A stretch of 64,000 nucleotides of DNA from Sycon ciliatum (GCF_964019385.1 NC_088653.1:13671154-13735153), one strand, 5' to 3'; positions 43,847 to 55,351 are shown, counted from the first letter of the stretch. Translations and numbers: made by a program. Notes: generated by a model from the sequence alone, not told the origin.

Positions 43847-44289
43847 CTTGTGAGTTGTTGTACGGCGGTGAGAAGCCCTTTGGTGGGGAGAATGTTGTGA
43901 AACCACAAGTTCTCCAGAGTGAAAGGCCTTCTCGCTTGTGACATTGTGTTCGTTCCAATGCAGTTGTATTCCGACTCCGCCGTACCGTTGATGTTTACGA
44001 CGTAGTATACGCTACATGCGCTATGTGCGGTTTGCTGAGTGCGCTGTAGTTGTATGTTGTATGTGTATGCTTTTCTCATATACGCTGTCATTTTCACGCT
44101 ATAACTACCTGGTGGTTTTAGTGTTAGTCATTCAGTTAGTTCAGTTGTTCATTCAGTCATTCAGTCATTGTTCATTGTTATTAGTCGATGGAAGTGAAAT
44201 ATACTGTTGAGAATAAATAGTTGTCCTCGTGCCGTGTGGGGTCGTTCGTTCCTGATACTTTAGAGAACCAGAGGGTTCGCAACAACATA

Positions 44290-45558
44290 GAACACAGGGA
44301 AGTGCAACAATTGCGATAGCTTTGGTATTTATTTCAATAATCACGGAATACATGGATGACATCCACTGAAGTATGAGGCCCTACCAGAAAATGTTCTTCT
44401 ACAGCCATAATCGCTCATTCCACGTTGACTTTTTTTCTTACGTTCCCCGTGTTATTGGGTACTTTTGGACCCCAGAAATGTTTTCGGTGGTATTCTTCCA
44501 AACTTGCAAATAATCCCGACAATCTTAAAAGCTGTCAACAAATGCAGTTTGGTCACAGTTTGGTCACAGCATTTTTTATTGGTGTATGGGAAGGAAAAAC
44601 AGCAAAAAATACCGAAAACGGAGGGCTTGCAGGATTACCACCCAAAACGTTCCTGGAATGCAAAAGGATCCCACTATACTGGGAATGGAGGAAAAGTCCA
44701 CATGGGATGAGGGTTAAATTGGAGTTTGTCGCGAACCCTCGCCCATGTCCCCTCCCTAAAGCCTTAAGGTGTTACTCAACACACTGCAAGAGACAGGCTG
44801 CAGCGCTGACCATCACACCGTTTTCTCTAGAGGTGCTGTATCGCCAAAGAGGTTGTAGAGATTCAACGTGGGAGTCGGTTTGCACCTTAACACGATCTTC
44901 GGCGCATACACGTGCTTCAACTGAATTGTTATTACGGAGAAAATTCGTAGCACCACTGAGCAGTACCATTTTATTGTACTAAATGATGCACGTTCCGACT
45001 CCACAATCACCTCCTTATCGACTTAGGACGAGTTGTTTCTCTTCCCACTACAATTGTAAGCAATCACACGGCAGCACTTGCCCCGCAGAGACGGCGTGAA
45101 ATTTTCACGGTTTCGACTGGTGCGGCTGGATTTGATATCTTACGTGTAGAGCGTATGGCTACATTTCTCACAAGTTTGTTACTTTGCGACAATCTTTCCT
45201 ACAAGATTTGTCAGAACAGTCATTATGCATTAATCAACCTGAACACCGAACGTAACCTGCACACCGAAAGTATTCATTCTTACTCGCACTTGCCTGATTT
45301 CGTGTATAACAAGTTTTAGCTATCACCTCTAATCTAAACAAGAGCTAAGACTGAGTTGTAGATAATCCATCACCTTTGTTTTCACCTTTAAGTACTTGGT
45401 TTCTAGAGAGTAGCAAGCAGTGTTCATCAGGTTCATTTGAAAGAGCAGAGCAGCTGAAATCTGGTCGGTCACGTTCGAAGGATTCATAGAAACTGAGTCC
45501 ATCACAACCCCTGACAAGTTTGTATGAAGCTGGTGTTAGCCTAGCAATTAGCTAGAAT
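44290..45558. other. Inverted copy of the cluster spacer and 5' block
   Basis: From about 44760 to 45558 the sequence is the reverse complement of the spacer and upstream block seen at 8700-9480 (for example GAGTCGGTTTGCACCTTA and TAGCAATTAGCTAGAATATG). The part 44290-44760 was not recognised. The open frame 44425-44982 crosses both parts and is judged incidental. Confidence 0.5.
45329..45502 (-). other. Conserved 5' block with divergent short ORF
   Basis: The frame reads MDSVSMNPSNVTDQISAALL and continues for 57 codons. It is the counterpart of 8759-8926 and lies 56 bp upstream of the plus-strand family copy, on the opposite strand. Confidence 0.4.
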
Positions 45559-47500
45559 ATGGTCAATATAGCAATATATTTTACCGCCATCAACCCCGCT
45601 TCTTATGATGATTGTGAAGAGACTGTTCCGTTTCAGCAGGTTTTGAATTTGAAATTAGGTCCCACTTTACTATTGGAGAGCTGTACCACTCACGACCGAT
45701 GCGGTTGCCTGTGTATAGTCATGAATCTTGGAGATTGCAACAGTGCTTCGCAGCCATTTGATGGTGTGGCTGAAGAGAACTTCGTGCGTGCACTGGGTAT
45801 TCTTCATTTGGCTTGTCGTGAAGATCTGTGTATAAAAGTTATCGATTGTCCTAGCCATTGGGCGGCTAAAGTTTTCGAGAAGCTTTGTTTCTGGCGAACA
45901 CCAGATGACGTCAAAGGATCTAGGAAAATTGTCCATGTAGAAGTAGAAAGCAGATCATCATTGGAGACGCTCACACCCAGTCATCTGTACCAGGAGTCAT
46001 TACTGAATTGTATTCACAGAATATACCCCGAAAATCAAGCTAGGAGGTGCACTTATAGCTGGGTTGGTTCTATGTGGTGCAGTGAGGAATTATACTTCAG
46101 TAGTGAAGTCTGCTACCCAAGCATTATTTCATGTTTCAATATAAAGTGCATACACGATTGCGTACTGTCAGGCTCGAGTTCGAGATTCCCATTTGAAAAT
46201 GTCAGAAAGTTTGTCGTTTATGTCATAGCCTTTCTTATGGAAAAGCGAAATGGTTGGTGTAAAGAGTTTACGATATATATTGCTGGATGTGAGCTATGCC
46301 CAAGATTAGTGGTTTCTGCACGCGTATTTTGCCTTAATATTATACTTCCTCCGTATACAAAAACTTCGTGACTTTTTTTCAACGGTGTTTTTGAGCAAGA
46401 ACCTGCTCAACGAACCGCGCCAAAGGCTCTCATCGACAACCCACATTCATGTTGAGGTAGGTTTGGTTGATCCCGAACAGATTCTCCGCGGAAGCCATGC
46501 GTGTGAGGACGTTGCCGACAGGAACTCACGAGTCAGATGAAGAAAAACTAACAGTTACTTGCACTAAACTGACACCGTGACGAAGTGGAGCTCGCGGCTA
46601 GGCTGGAACACGGAGTCACGCAGCACTCGCTGCCATGAAACTGGCCAGGCTCGTACTTGCGGTGCGCGGCCCCATATGCAACGTGAGAACAGAAATCAGT
46701 TCCGCTCGCACGGCAAGATGAAACATTTCAGTCGTCGTGCAACCAGCGCTGACTCCGGTCGGAATGTCGACGACCTGACTTTCTTCGCCTCTCTCCAGTC
46801 AGACGTCTTCGTCGTCGTCTAGGGGAATCGCAGAGACCTCCTCGAAGCCGTTGTAGAATGCTGGGAGGATTATCCTGCCGAGAAAATGCGAAACGTGTGG
46901 ATGTGTTTGAGCGACTCGTTTCACTGCATAATGGAGGTCGCGGGTTGGAACGACTGAATATAGTCGACACCGATTCGTGCACAGCTCTGGCGATGAAGAG
47001 GACGTAACCAAAGTCCCGCGTCGGATCATCCCTGCAGCTGAAAAGAATCTGAACGAAATGCGAGCGGATGCAGCGACTGTTGGGGTGGCGGGGTCAGCGT
47101 CGTCAGGTGACAATGAAAAGAGCGACGAAGACTCTGAATACACTCAATCTCATTCGTCTGAGTTGCTTTTTTCTTTGTATATAGCTTGTAAACAGGTTAG
47201 ACAATGCCACGAGGGTTATTCCAAGTCAAAGGGAACAATTCCAGAGCTGTGCGCAGCCTTCAAAAAAAAGTCACGAAGTTTTTGTATACGAAGGAAGTAG
47301 CTGACTTTCAATCCTTTATGCCACACTTCATGTTCTACAGGATTAACCTTTTGTGCAATTGGAGCCATTCCCATGCGAATGAATGCGGATTATTGATTGA
47401 TGTAGTTTGTTCTCTTACGTGGTATTTGACATCAGATGAAGAATTTCGAGAATCTCTGATTGCCAACTATGGTACAACATGTCTTTCCCCCAAACCATGA
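45559..47500 (+). pseudogene. MVN-family copy G, open but for a transposon insertion
   Basis: It starts MVNIAIYFTAINPASYDDCE. The reading is open to 46344 through GVAEENFVRALGILHLACRE, VIDCPSHW and GCELCPRLVVSARVFCLNI. A 953-bp element follows. From 47300 the family resumes in the compatible frame with ADFQSFMPHFMFYRINLLCN and ends CLSPKP at 47500. The target TA sits inside the Leu codon of LNILADF. Without the insertion the copy would encode about 328 residues. It is closest to copies B1 and B2 but lacks their early stop, so it represents the functional ancestor of that subgroup better than they do. Confidence 0.7.
46345..47297. mobile_element. Tc1/mariner-type non-autonomous element
   Basis: The inverted ends begin CTTCCTCCGTATACAAAAAC and CTTCCTTCGTATACAAAAAC (complement of the right end), and pairing extends through CTTCGTGAC. 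TA lies on both sides (46343-46344 and 47298-47299). Uninterrupted paralogues show the empty site. The 953-bp interior has no recognised transposase. An acidic 107-codon frame at 46977-47300 is not supported. Confidence 0.8.
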
Positions 47501-49275
47501 TCACAGATTTTTGGAACAATAAAACCGAGCTTTCATCTAAGGTGATTGATTTGCTTTTACTCTTATGCAGTGGAAAAATTATTCTCATGAACTTCTTATA
47601 CTAATATACTAAGATTTGGCTCACGGACTAAAGGCGATCATAGATCATAATGACGCGTCGACGGTCAGATTCGATACACACGTGACACAGTTTGGGTCGC
47701 GCTCGTGTGTCGCGCTTCGCAGCTCGAGCGCGCCCATGATGAGTCTCGCGCTTGCGGCAGGCTAGCCGCTTGCGACAAAAGTTGTCTTTTTTACGAATTC
47801 TGTGACGTCATGTTTTGGAAGAATGTCCCAACAGTCATTCGCGAAGATCTACATGCAGCGCAGTGATACTTTCGCTTGATGTAGCACCTGTGCGTACTGC
47901 ACCTACAACGCCGTGCACCAGGCTTTTCGGCTATTTTCCTGAAAGTCCTTTGCACGAGTGTTTCTCTCAGCACTTGGAGTTTTCTTTGATTAGCTCCTTT
48001 GCCCTGTCCTCTGTGAGCTTCAAAGTGTGTCCGCCAGATTGGTCTCACTTACTAGAGATATCGACATGAGCTGCAGTTTCTTCGTCAGCGATTTGCTGGT
48101 GATAGCCCTTCACTAGGCGCTGTACTGTGCAAGCACTGAAATTCAAGCCGGCGAAGCGCTTTTTCAGCTTTTCTATACCTCCCCGGGATAAACAATCCTT
48201 GCCATCAGACAGCTGGAAGTAGACAGAAACTGTATTCTCCATCGCTCAAAAAATGCCACATCTTGTCCTATTTTACGGACTCGAGCGGAGGTCGCAGTGT
48301 TTTCTTGCGCTGACGGAAGTGTTCGTCGGCGGCAGCTCCGTCAAAAAGACTCAAACGAACCGATCGCAACTTCTGTGATGGTTTGTGCTGCCATGTCGTC
48401 GGATGCAATGGTCAGTGGTTATGTTCGGATGGTGAATCGGTGGTTCCATGCCGTGTGGCACAGGCAGAACACCAAAACACCAAGTGAGGAGATAAGCGCC
48501 AATTTTAACCGGGCGGACCAAGTACATGTAGCTTTTCATTCTGGGTGTGATTATTGTGAGGTTTTGTGCGAAATTTTAATTTTCAGCTATCACATTTCGT
48601 TAATTTCTTACTTTTTAGACGGGGTCCATGGACTAGAACACAAGAACTTTTTTTAGAAAACTGCCATAAAGCAGTTTTTATTGCTATAATTTCTTTAGTT
48701 TTTTTCTGTCACCAATCAATGGAATGCCCTACATGTATATCAATACAATAATAAATGATGGCCTTCACATCATATCAATACCGTATTATACGCATTGATG
48801 TGCAAGCCTTTTCTTGCAGAAAATGGCACTAACATGTTCTTCTGCAGGGAAACATGTAAGTAGTGGTGGACCGCGAGTCCACGATTTTCTAAAACAACAC
48901 AGCAAAGGAGGAACAATAAACATGTATTAATATGTAAACAAATACATTGCTGAGTCCGACACCTCGTTCCAACAACTACACTGATCCTGAGGATAAAAGG
49001 GGCAAGGCTATGGTTGGCGGTACTGAGAGATAAACAAGGCACTCCATAATAACAAAATCTTCACACACCTTTTTGGTGAGTATGAATGATATCCAGTCGA
49101 ACCTCTTTAGGACGAACACCAAGAGACCGATGGTATTTATTCTGTGAGTCTGTCTTAACCTATTTTACAATCAGTGAATACAATTGTTTCTCCAATAGAC
49201 ATACGAATAGATTTCTTCTACAGTGAAAGATTCTAAGCCACACCTACTCATTGACTCGTCTCGTATGAAACACTA
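47501..49275. other. Unassigned stretch with a possible helix-turn-helix fragment
   Basis: Past the family copy a spacer continues to about 47610. On the minus strand, 48045-48242 reads MENTVSVYFQLSDGKDCLSR and then a FSACTVQRLVKGYHQQIADE stretch that resembles a transposase DNA-binding helix-turn-helix. Basic readings follow in other frames to 47791. This could be a decayed Tc1/mariner-like transposase. Nothing was recognised in 48250-49275. Confidence 0.3.
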
Positions 49276-49562
49276 GAGAGGTTCTGCAAAACGAAAATGG
49301 GTACAAACTTTCGTTCCACGTCATGAAGCGCGAAACTTCGCACGAACTAATGTTACTTTCGCCACTTTGGACGCGAAACTTGCAGGGAACGCGAAATGAA
49401 CAGTCGTACACATTTTCGTGAGATCGGGTCATGGCGTACGTGCAACTGGCCCGCGCAAACTACGAAAATGTGCAGAACACAAAGTTCGTGCAAAAATTCG
49501 TACACACTTTCGCAAGGACTGTCGCAAAACTTCGTTCGAATTTTCGTTTTGCAGAGCCTCTC
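49276..49562. mobile_element. 287-bp MITE with TA target
   Basis: The inverted ends GAGAGGTTCTGCAAAACGAA and TTCGTTTTGCAGAGCCTCTC are flanked by TA on each side. The interior is rich in TTTCG/CGAAA motifs that may form an extended fold. Confidence 0.7.
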
Positions 49563-50780
49563 TACTGAACGTTTCTTTAGCAACATGACGGCAACTGAAA
49601 TAGCAACAGAGAAAGTACGATACATGTACAGCACATTCTTGCAGGTACTACAAACAGATTGCAGATCGTAATTCTTGCTTTGGCGGCAAGAAACTGCATT
49701 TGGGGCAGTGCAATCTCGGCGGAACTCACAATATATCAAACAGCCCAGACTCGAGTAAACAAATCCAATCATACAAGTACGAGATCTTCACGAGACGAGA
49801 CTGCACCCTTTGACTTGTTTCGTATGAAGCAAACAAGTTTACTGAACCTCTCTACAATGGAGATTTTCCCTGATATTCGAATTTATTTCGCAAACTTGGT
49901 CAATGGGTCCTTGAACCTTTCCCTCCAGATTGGGAACTGCCACCGATAGTATGCCACTGACCAGTGCCTTACTTGTAACATACCAATGTACAATGAATAT
50001 GAGTATTTCGACAACACATCTAACATAAGCCTTACCGTCAAGAAGGTGAACTCGCGTTCTTCGCACACCGTAGACAAGGGCAAAGAGTTAAAAATGGATC
50101 TAAATCCAAATAAAATCAGCACACGTTTCCGTAAGTGAAAGTGTGAGCATAAGCAAATGAATCGAAGGAAACCGGTCAACTCAGAGATCACCTGTCATCG
50201 AGTATTCCGTAAAAGGGGGCCTCGGCAGCGGAAAAGCTAAATTTAGAAAGAGATCTTGTCAGCTTTTCCATTATATATTGCATTCCGCCCAAAATGAGCA
50301 CACTTTTCGTAAATGAAAGAGTCAACACAAGCAAAAGAATCAAAGGGAACTGGTCAACTCACCTGTCATTGAATAATATTCCGCGAAAGGAGGTCTCAGC
50401 GGCGCCGAAACGAAACAAGCCAGGCCAGGAGACAAAATATCCGAAACAGCTCATACGAGAAGCAGTTCCAAAGGAGGAAGTTCCTCGCGCATGCACATCC
50501 GAACACGGACTGCACTGCATCACAATGTCTGCCGTGCACGTGCACAGCACGCGGCTACCACCCGTTGGTAGATCTAATCCCGAGCACCTTACGTAGAGAC
50601 TTACGTAGCCTAAGTGAAATACGAACACCTTACGTAGAAACTTACGTAGCATAGCGATGTCGTTTTTCTTGCCATGTGAACACAATAATAGAAAAGCTGA
50701 CAGGATCGCTTTTCTAAATGTGTGGCACGGGTTGTGAGCCATTGGAGTGAAAAAATTGTCAGCGCTTTCTAGGTTCAGCC
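49563..50780. other. Unassigned stretch with a ~185-bp direct repeat
   Basis: A unit with AAAAT.AGCACAC.TTTCCGTAA, GGTCAACTCA.. and CACCTGTCAT occurs at about 50104-50227 and again at 50288-50405. A CTTACGTAGA repeat lies near 50590-50650. No gene was recognised. Confidence 0.4.
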
Positions 50781-50781
50781 C

Positions 50782-50853
50782 GGTCCCATAACTCAGTGGT
50801 TAGAGCATTGCTCATGACAAGGAAGGTTCCGGGTTCGATTCCTGGTGGGTCTG
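50782..50853 (+). mobile_element. tRNA-derived SINE head (copy 1)
   Basis: It contains A-box-like AACTCAGTGGTTAGAGC and B-box GGTTCGATTCC in the right spacing, with pairable D, anticodon and T arms. The acceptor stem is imperfect and the base before the anticodon is not T, so it is not a working tRNA gene. The SINE body follows (CTTTTCAGGCAGGTAACTTC and onward). Confidence 0.7.
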
Positions 50854-51087
50854 GCGATGTTTTCTCTTTTCAGGCAGGTAACTTCCCCAACTGATCCTTT
50901 GAATTGGAAGTTCTCCCAATCCTTTCAAAAAATTATCACTATCTTTCACTTCTGGTAGGGTCAAGAAACTGACCGTAGCTGGTCCCCTGGAGGAGGGAGA
51001 AAGACCCAAGTGCCATCAGCATGTGTGGCACGTGTTGTGAGGTGCCTTTGGAGTGAAAAACTTGTCAGCACCTTCTAGGTTCAGCCC

Positions 51088-51159
51088 GGTCCCATAGCTC
51101 AGTGGTTAGAGCATTGCTCATGACAAGCAAGCTCCCGGGTTCGAGTCCTGGTGGGTCTG
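51088..51159 (+). mobile_element. tRNA-derived SINE head (copy 2)
   Basis: This second SINE starts 306 bp after the first with better boxes (TAGCTCAGTGG and GGTTCGAGTCC). Its body runs to about 51240. The two are in direct tandem, as in a dimeric or repeatedly inserted SINE. Confidence 0.7.
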
Positions 51160-51678
51160 GCGATTTATTCTCTTTTCATGCAGTTCACTTCCCAAACTGA
51201 TCCTTTGAATTTGAAATCCTCCCAATCCTTTCCAAAAAAACAAGAAAACGTTATGGAACTTGACTTTCTTCATTTTTGCTGTTGTTATGAGTGCACAATT
51301 TATCTTATTTATTGCCATTTAAAAAAAAAATTATTTTACTTTTTTTTTTCGGCAACGCAGATGATGATGATCATGATGATGATGATGATCGTGTGTTCTC
51401 AGATCCTCGCAAAGTCACTGCCTTTGTGTGAGGTCTTCCTGTGCCACGCAAAACTTGTACAAGGCTCATCTGTACTTTGCCTTCACCTTTGCGTGAACAA
51501 CAAACACAACAATTCAGGAATTTTTTTCAATGAAAAATATAGCTATCTGGGGCTGAAAAAAGAAACATTGTCCTGAGAATTGCACACCAGGGAGTCGTCA
51601 AAATGCAGTTCTGTATTTGACAATTACTCATACACATGTAAACATGAAGAAACTCTTTGTGGCAGCACTCTTAATTAA

Positions 51679-53332
51679 ATGGGCCAGTGCATGCAATACC
51701 GTGTCTAAGGGCAAATTTTTGGAATTTTTTTCTTTCTTGAAAATCAATCACAGGGGTCTAGAGAACACCTCTGTGGAAGATAAAGTTGGATATCACATTT
51801 GAAAGTACATAGAGACCATGATTTCTATGGCATTGTCCAACATAGAATATGCCTCGTATAATGCATTATCTACAGTGTCGCTGAAAGAAGCAACAGTTTT
51901 GCGTATCAGCCTTTAGAAGTGGCCAAGACATTCAATGAAGGCTGCCGTGTTCTCCAGTCAAAACCGGGCAACGTTGTCCAGCAAGTTCTTGCGAGGTTGA
52001 GCTAACAAGAACTCACGTTCTTTTTGTGCAAAGACAACATGGTCACGGAGTGCCTCCGTTGCAGAATTCTTTTCATCCTATGCACGAGGCGGACGAATAT
52101 CGTCCTGGAGCAGCTCACACTTGTTGCACACATCCATCCGTCGCGTCATGAACTCGATGGACTTGCACTTCTTAGTCCACAGATACAAAAATATACGGTA
52201 ACCCAAGGTTTGCGATTCACCAGACTGCTCGACATGTTCCGAAAGGACAAACTTGTAGGCAACAGATGTAGGTAAGTTTATGGGAGATTCCCCACCTCTC
52301 CCTCTTGGTGCTGCAGGCAAAGGGCGACTGAACACTAAGCTGTAGTTCAGAGAAAAACTGCTCCGCTCTGTCTCCCACTTCAGCACTATATTTATGCCAA
52401 GGCACATTGCCAGATTTCCATGTGCACCAGGATGACAGCTATTGTTCTCCTTGTCCACTTGCACACAGTCATGTTCTGCCAACCACAATCATAGAGCTGA
52501 ATAAACACGGTTCCACACACGATGTATCCCATCACAGTTTATCCAAATGTGATGCGCGTCCGTTTCGTTGCAGAAGCTGTCGACTGATGCACGACATGTC
52601 GACAGTCGACATGACAGGATCGTCATACGTGCAGCGCAGCCAGCACACCAATATAAAAAAATGCCGAGGTCCTTGGATTTCATCGTCGTAATGGAGGATT
52701 GCGCTCGACGTGAAGCTGCTGAAATGGTAGTTTCGAACGCAGCCACAGCCTTCGAGAATCAGTGAGTCCACAGCGACAATACTCTGAAGCGTGTCCTGCT
52801 CATCGTCGCTTGCAGAGTCCACAGAATCTCCGCCGAATTCATCCGCTCTCGACTCGCCTTCAACCTCAATGCAGGAGTCTTTCACTCCCGGATGCTTAGC
52901 TGGGGCTTCGTCAGAGTCACTGTGAGCAGTACAGCTGCTAGTTGCCGACTGCTCCGATTCACGACTCGCCAAATAAATTGTCCTCTTCCTCGTCGATAGT
53001 AAACCTTGCCGATCTCTTCTGACGCGTCGACGATAATCACGCGAGCGGCACAGCTCAACCGACGTGCTGCTCGGCGTCTGCCGCGAGTGTGTCTACTCAG
53101 AGGCCCTTCCTCAAGTGCTACTTCCAACTCCTCCTGCCCCGCCACGTCCATGATGATTGCTGCAAGTCGATCACTTGTCGCTTCTCTTGTCGTCTTGAGA
53201 TCGATTAGGAATGTAGCCAAGACCCGCGATCGAGCCACAAAAAAATATAACTCTTCTTTCCGAGCGATTTTCTCAAAATTCTAAAAGAAATCGGTTTCCC
53301 CCGAAGACACGTTTTCGCATGCACTGGCCCAT
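51679..53332. mobile_element. 1.65-kb TIR element, absent from the paralogous site
   Basis: The inverted ends ATGGGCCAGTGCATGC and GCATGCACTGGCCCAT, followed inward by ACCGTGTCT and its partner AGACACGTTTT, define the unit. The paralogous site near 21640 reads CACTCTTAATTTATCATCTG without it. A 3-bp TWA-like duplication is possible but imperfect. The interior has long but stop-broken readings on the minus strand, including an acidic stretch DSASDDEQDTLQS. No transposase was recognised. Confidence 0.65.
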
Positions 53333-54113
53333 TTATCATCTGAAATTATGATTCTGTTGTGCTTTGTTGTGGTTGCCATGTCTATTGCTATGACGATTTC
53401 TGTCTTCTTCCGGCAACCACAGAACATAATATCACTTGCCGGATCTCTCCTGGCAGGTCTAGTAACAGGCGCTTCTGCTATTGTGTTGTGTTTCTATTCT
53501 TAGTTTGACTTGTGTGACGTTGAACCAGTCTGTTTGTCTGGCTGTATTGCTATCATGGACGGCAGACCAATACCATAATGGACAGCACATAGTCAACACA
53601 AGCCTTGCATTGACTTAGCACCTAGTGAATGCATTGACTGACAACATTCAGAGTAATGACTACAATTTCGTAATGCTAGTCGTCACCCCTCTAGGTCTGA
53701 GTTCTAAGGCAAACAGACTGCTCTGTCACTGGAAGTGCAACAAACCAGACGGCGTCCAAAATACATAATGACAAGACAGTGCATGGTGATCTAGAGCCAC
53801 GATGCGCATCATTTTATACACAGCGTCCTTGGTTTGGCAATCTCTTTTTTGGATAGGATAGACCAGTGCATGAATATAGGATGCCAAATATCAGAAACTG
53901 CAACGTATTTCAAAATCTATTATTATAACGCAACGAAGGATAGTGAAAAACAAAATTAATTAATGGTAGGCGTTGATTTGAGAAAAAAATTATGCGGGCT
54001 AAAAAAAGAATTAGATCGATCACCTCAGGTATAAGCTGATTTGAATGGAAGAAAGGTGTTTTACTCATGTAAAGATCCGCGGTGATACAAGCGATTGGCG
54101 GATACACAGGCGT
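53333..54113. other. Host block, contains the empty site for the ISL2EU-like element
   Basis: Near-identical to 21640-22183 plus 25609-25846. The site at 53870-53888 is uninterrupted here. No gene was seen. Confidence 0.55.
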
Positions 54114-55166
54114 TCATGGTTTCGGTGATAGAACTGTTGTAACCACGTTTGCCATCAAAGATGAAGCATAATATAATGTTGGAACATTGTTTGCCACCAC
54201 AGATTCGTCAAATTCGTCAGATTCCTCCTCTGCCCCCGAATACAATCCAGGAAAATATAAACCCATTACTGCTCTGTGCAATTCTACTTCGCTAGAACCA
54301 AAAAGCGAACAGACGCCAACTTCTTTTAAAACATATTGAAGCGTAATGGATTGAAAGTCAGCAAGAATATTAAGAAAATATTTGCGAGCGGAAGCCGCCA
54401 AACTTGTGCATAGCTCACAGCCTTCGATAAACATGCAGAATTGTTCAGAGTACTGCCATTTCTGAATCAGAAAAGCTAGCATAAAAGCGAAAACATTTCT
54501 GAAGTACTGAAGACGTACAGCACAATGTGGCCCTATGTCATGGTGTAAGCAGTTAAAGTTAAAATTATACCTCAAGGGGTTAATTCGTTTTTGGTGCCAG
54601 GGCCAGGCCAGAAATTCGAATTCTAACCTCTCGGTCCTCGTCTCCGCGCCATGTAAGCTATAATTAGGCCAGCGAACTTCAATTCTGCCGTAATCAGACC
54701 ATAAAAGTTCCAAACAGCTCAGTAATGATGTTTGGTATAGATAACTGGATGTGAGTGACTGCCATGGTGATCCAGTTACCATATCCACTTGTACGTTATC
54801 CCTACTTCCTTTGTAATGCAGCGTCCATCGCCAGCGTATAAGCGTCATGACAACTTCAGTTGTCCAATAGCTAGGGCAATTGATAACTTTCACCGACAAA
54901 TCATCACGGAAATCTGATCGAAGTCTACGCATTGTATTAACGAAGTTCTCTTCAGCGACACGACCAAATTTGCCCAACGCACTACTGCACCGTCCAAGAT
55001 GTAAGATTAACTTTTCGCATCGGGATAGGTCGAGGGTGGTGTAGCTGAGCAATAGTAAATTAGGACGAAATTCCAAATTCACAACCTGATTCATCTCAAA
55101 GTAATCGTGACGAGGCTCACGATACCCATATTGTAAAGCCCGAAAGGCTACTTCTATATTGACCAT
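54114..55166 (-). CDS. MVN-family protein of unknown function, open copy 3
   Basis: An uninterrupted 350-codon frame from MVNIEVAFRALQYGYREPRH to NVVTTVLSPKP. It is closest to 25847-26887, with which it shares the MNQVV insertion near residue 25 and the C-terminal VVANNVPTLYYAS segment. The family blocks VAEENFVNTMRRLR, VINCPSYW, SPWQSLTSSYLYQTSLLSC and GCELCTSLAASARKYFLNIL are all present. The Cys pair GCELC is kept in this copy and in copy 2, whereas copy 1 has GCGLC. It is the longest family member here. The function is unknown. Confidence 0.65.
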   Translation of the reverse strand: MVNIEVAFRALQYGYREPRHDYFEMNQVVNLEFRPNLLLLSYTTLDLSRCEKLILHLGRCSSALGKFGRVAEENFVNTMRRLRSDFRDDLSVKVINCPSYWTTEVVMTLIRWRWTLHYKGSRDNVQVDMVTGSPWQSLTSSYLYQTSLLSCLELLWSDYGRIEVRWPNYSLHGAETRTERLEFEFLAWPWHQKRINPLRYNFNFNCLHHDIGPHCAVRLQYFRNVFAFMLAFLIQKWQYSEQFCMFIEGCELCTSLAASARKYFLNILADFQSITLQYVLKEVGVCSLFGSSEVELHRAVMGLYFPGLYSGAEEESDEFDESVVANNVPTLYYASSLMANVVTTVLSPKP

Positions 55167-55219
55167 ATTCTAGCTAATTGCTAGGATAAGACCAGTTTAA
55201 TACAAACTTGTCAGGAGTT

Positions 55220-55351
55220 ATGAAGGACTCAGTCTCTATGAAACCGTCAACGGTGAGGGACCAGATTAAAGCTGCTCTCCTATTTCAAATGAACCTGATT
55301 AACACTGCCTGCTACTCTCTAGAAATCAAGTACTCAAAGGTGAAAACATAG
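55220..55351 (+). other. Conserved 5' block with shortened divergent ORF
   Basis: The frame reads MKDSVSMKPSTVTDQIKAA-like residues but stops after 43 codons. Loss of the last 12 codons in one copy argues weakly against a protein-coding role. Confidence 0.35.

Larger units (their letters stand above)
38647..44284 (+). mobile_element. Non-autonomous LTR retrotransposon, split by nested insertions
   Basis: Two terminal repeats of about 392 bp begin TGTTGTGAAACC and end with AACA: the 3' copy is 43893-44284, and the 5' copy is 38647-42864 counting its insertion. A 5-bp target duplication ACATA flanks the whole (38642-38646 and 44285-44289). A primer-binding-like TGGCGACCACGCC follows the 5' repeat, and a purine tract TGGTGGGGAGAA precedes the 3' repeat. 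The two repeats are nearly identical, so insertion was recent. No reverse transcriptase is present. Confidence 0.85.

Noticed and set aside
44425-44982. 185-codon plus-strand frame as a gene
   Set aside because: Its second half is the antisense of the conserved cluster spacer, it crosses a similarity boundary, and no domain is visible.
46977-47300. Acidic 107-codon frame as a transposase or host gene
   Set aside because: It runs through the terminal repeat of the TA-inserted element and has no catalytic motif.
50782-51159. Two functional tRNA genes
   Set aside because: Acceptor stems are imperfect, the base before the anticodon is not T, and SINE bodies follow. They are SINE heads.
52532-53238. 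Two minus-strand frames of 118 and 146 codons as a two-exon gene
   Set aside because: They lie inside the TIR element 51679-53332, are interrupted by stops downstream, and show no recognisable domain.
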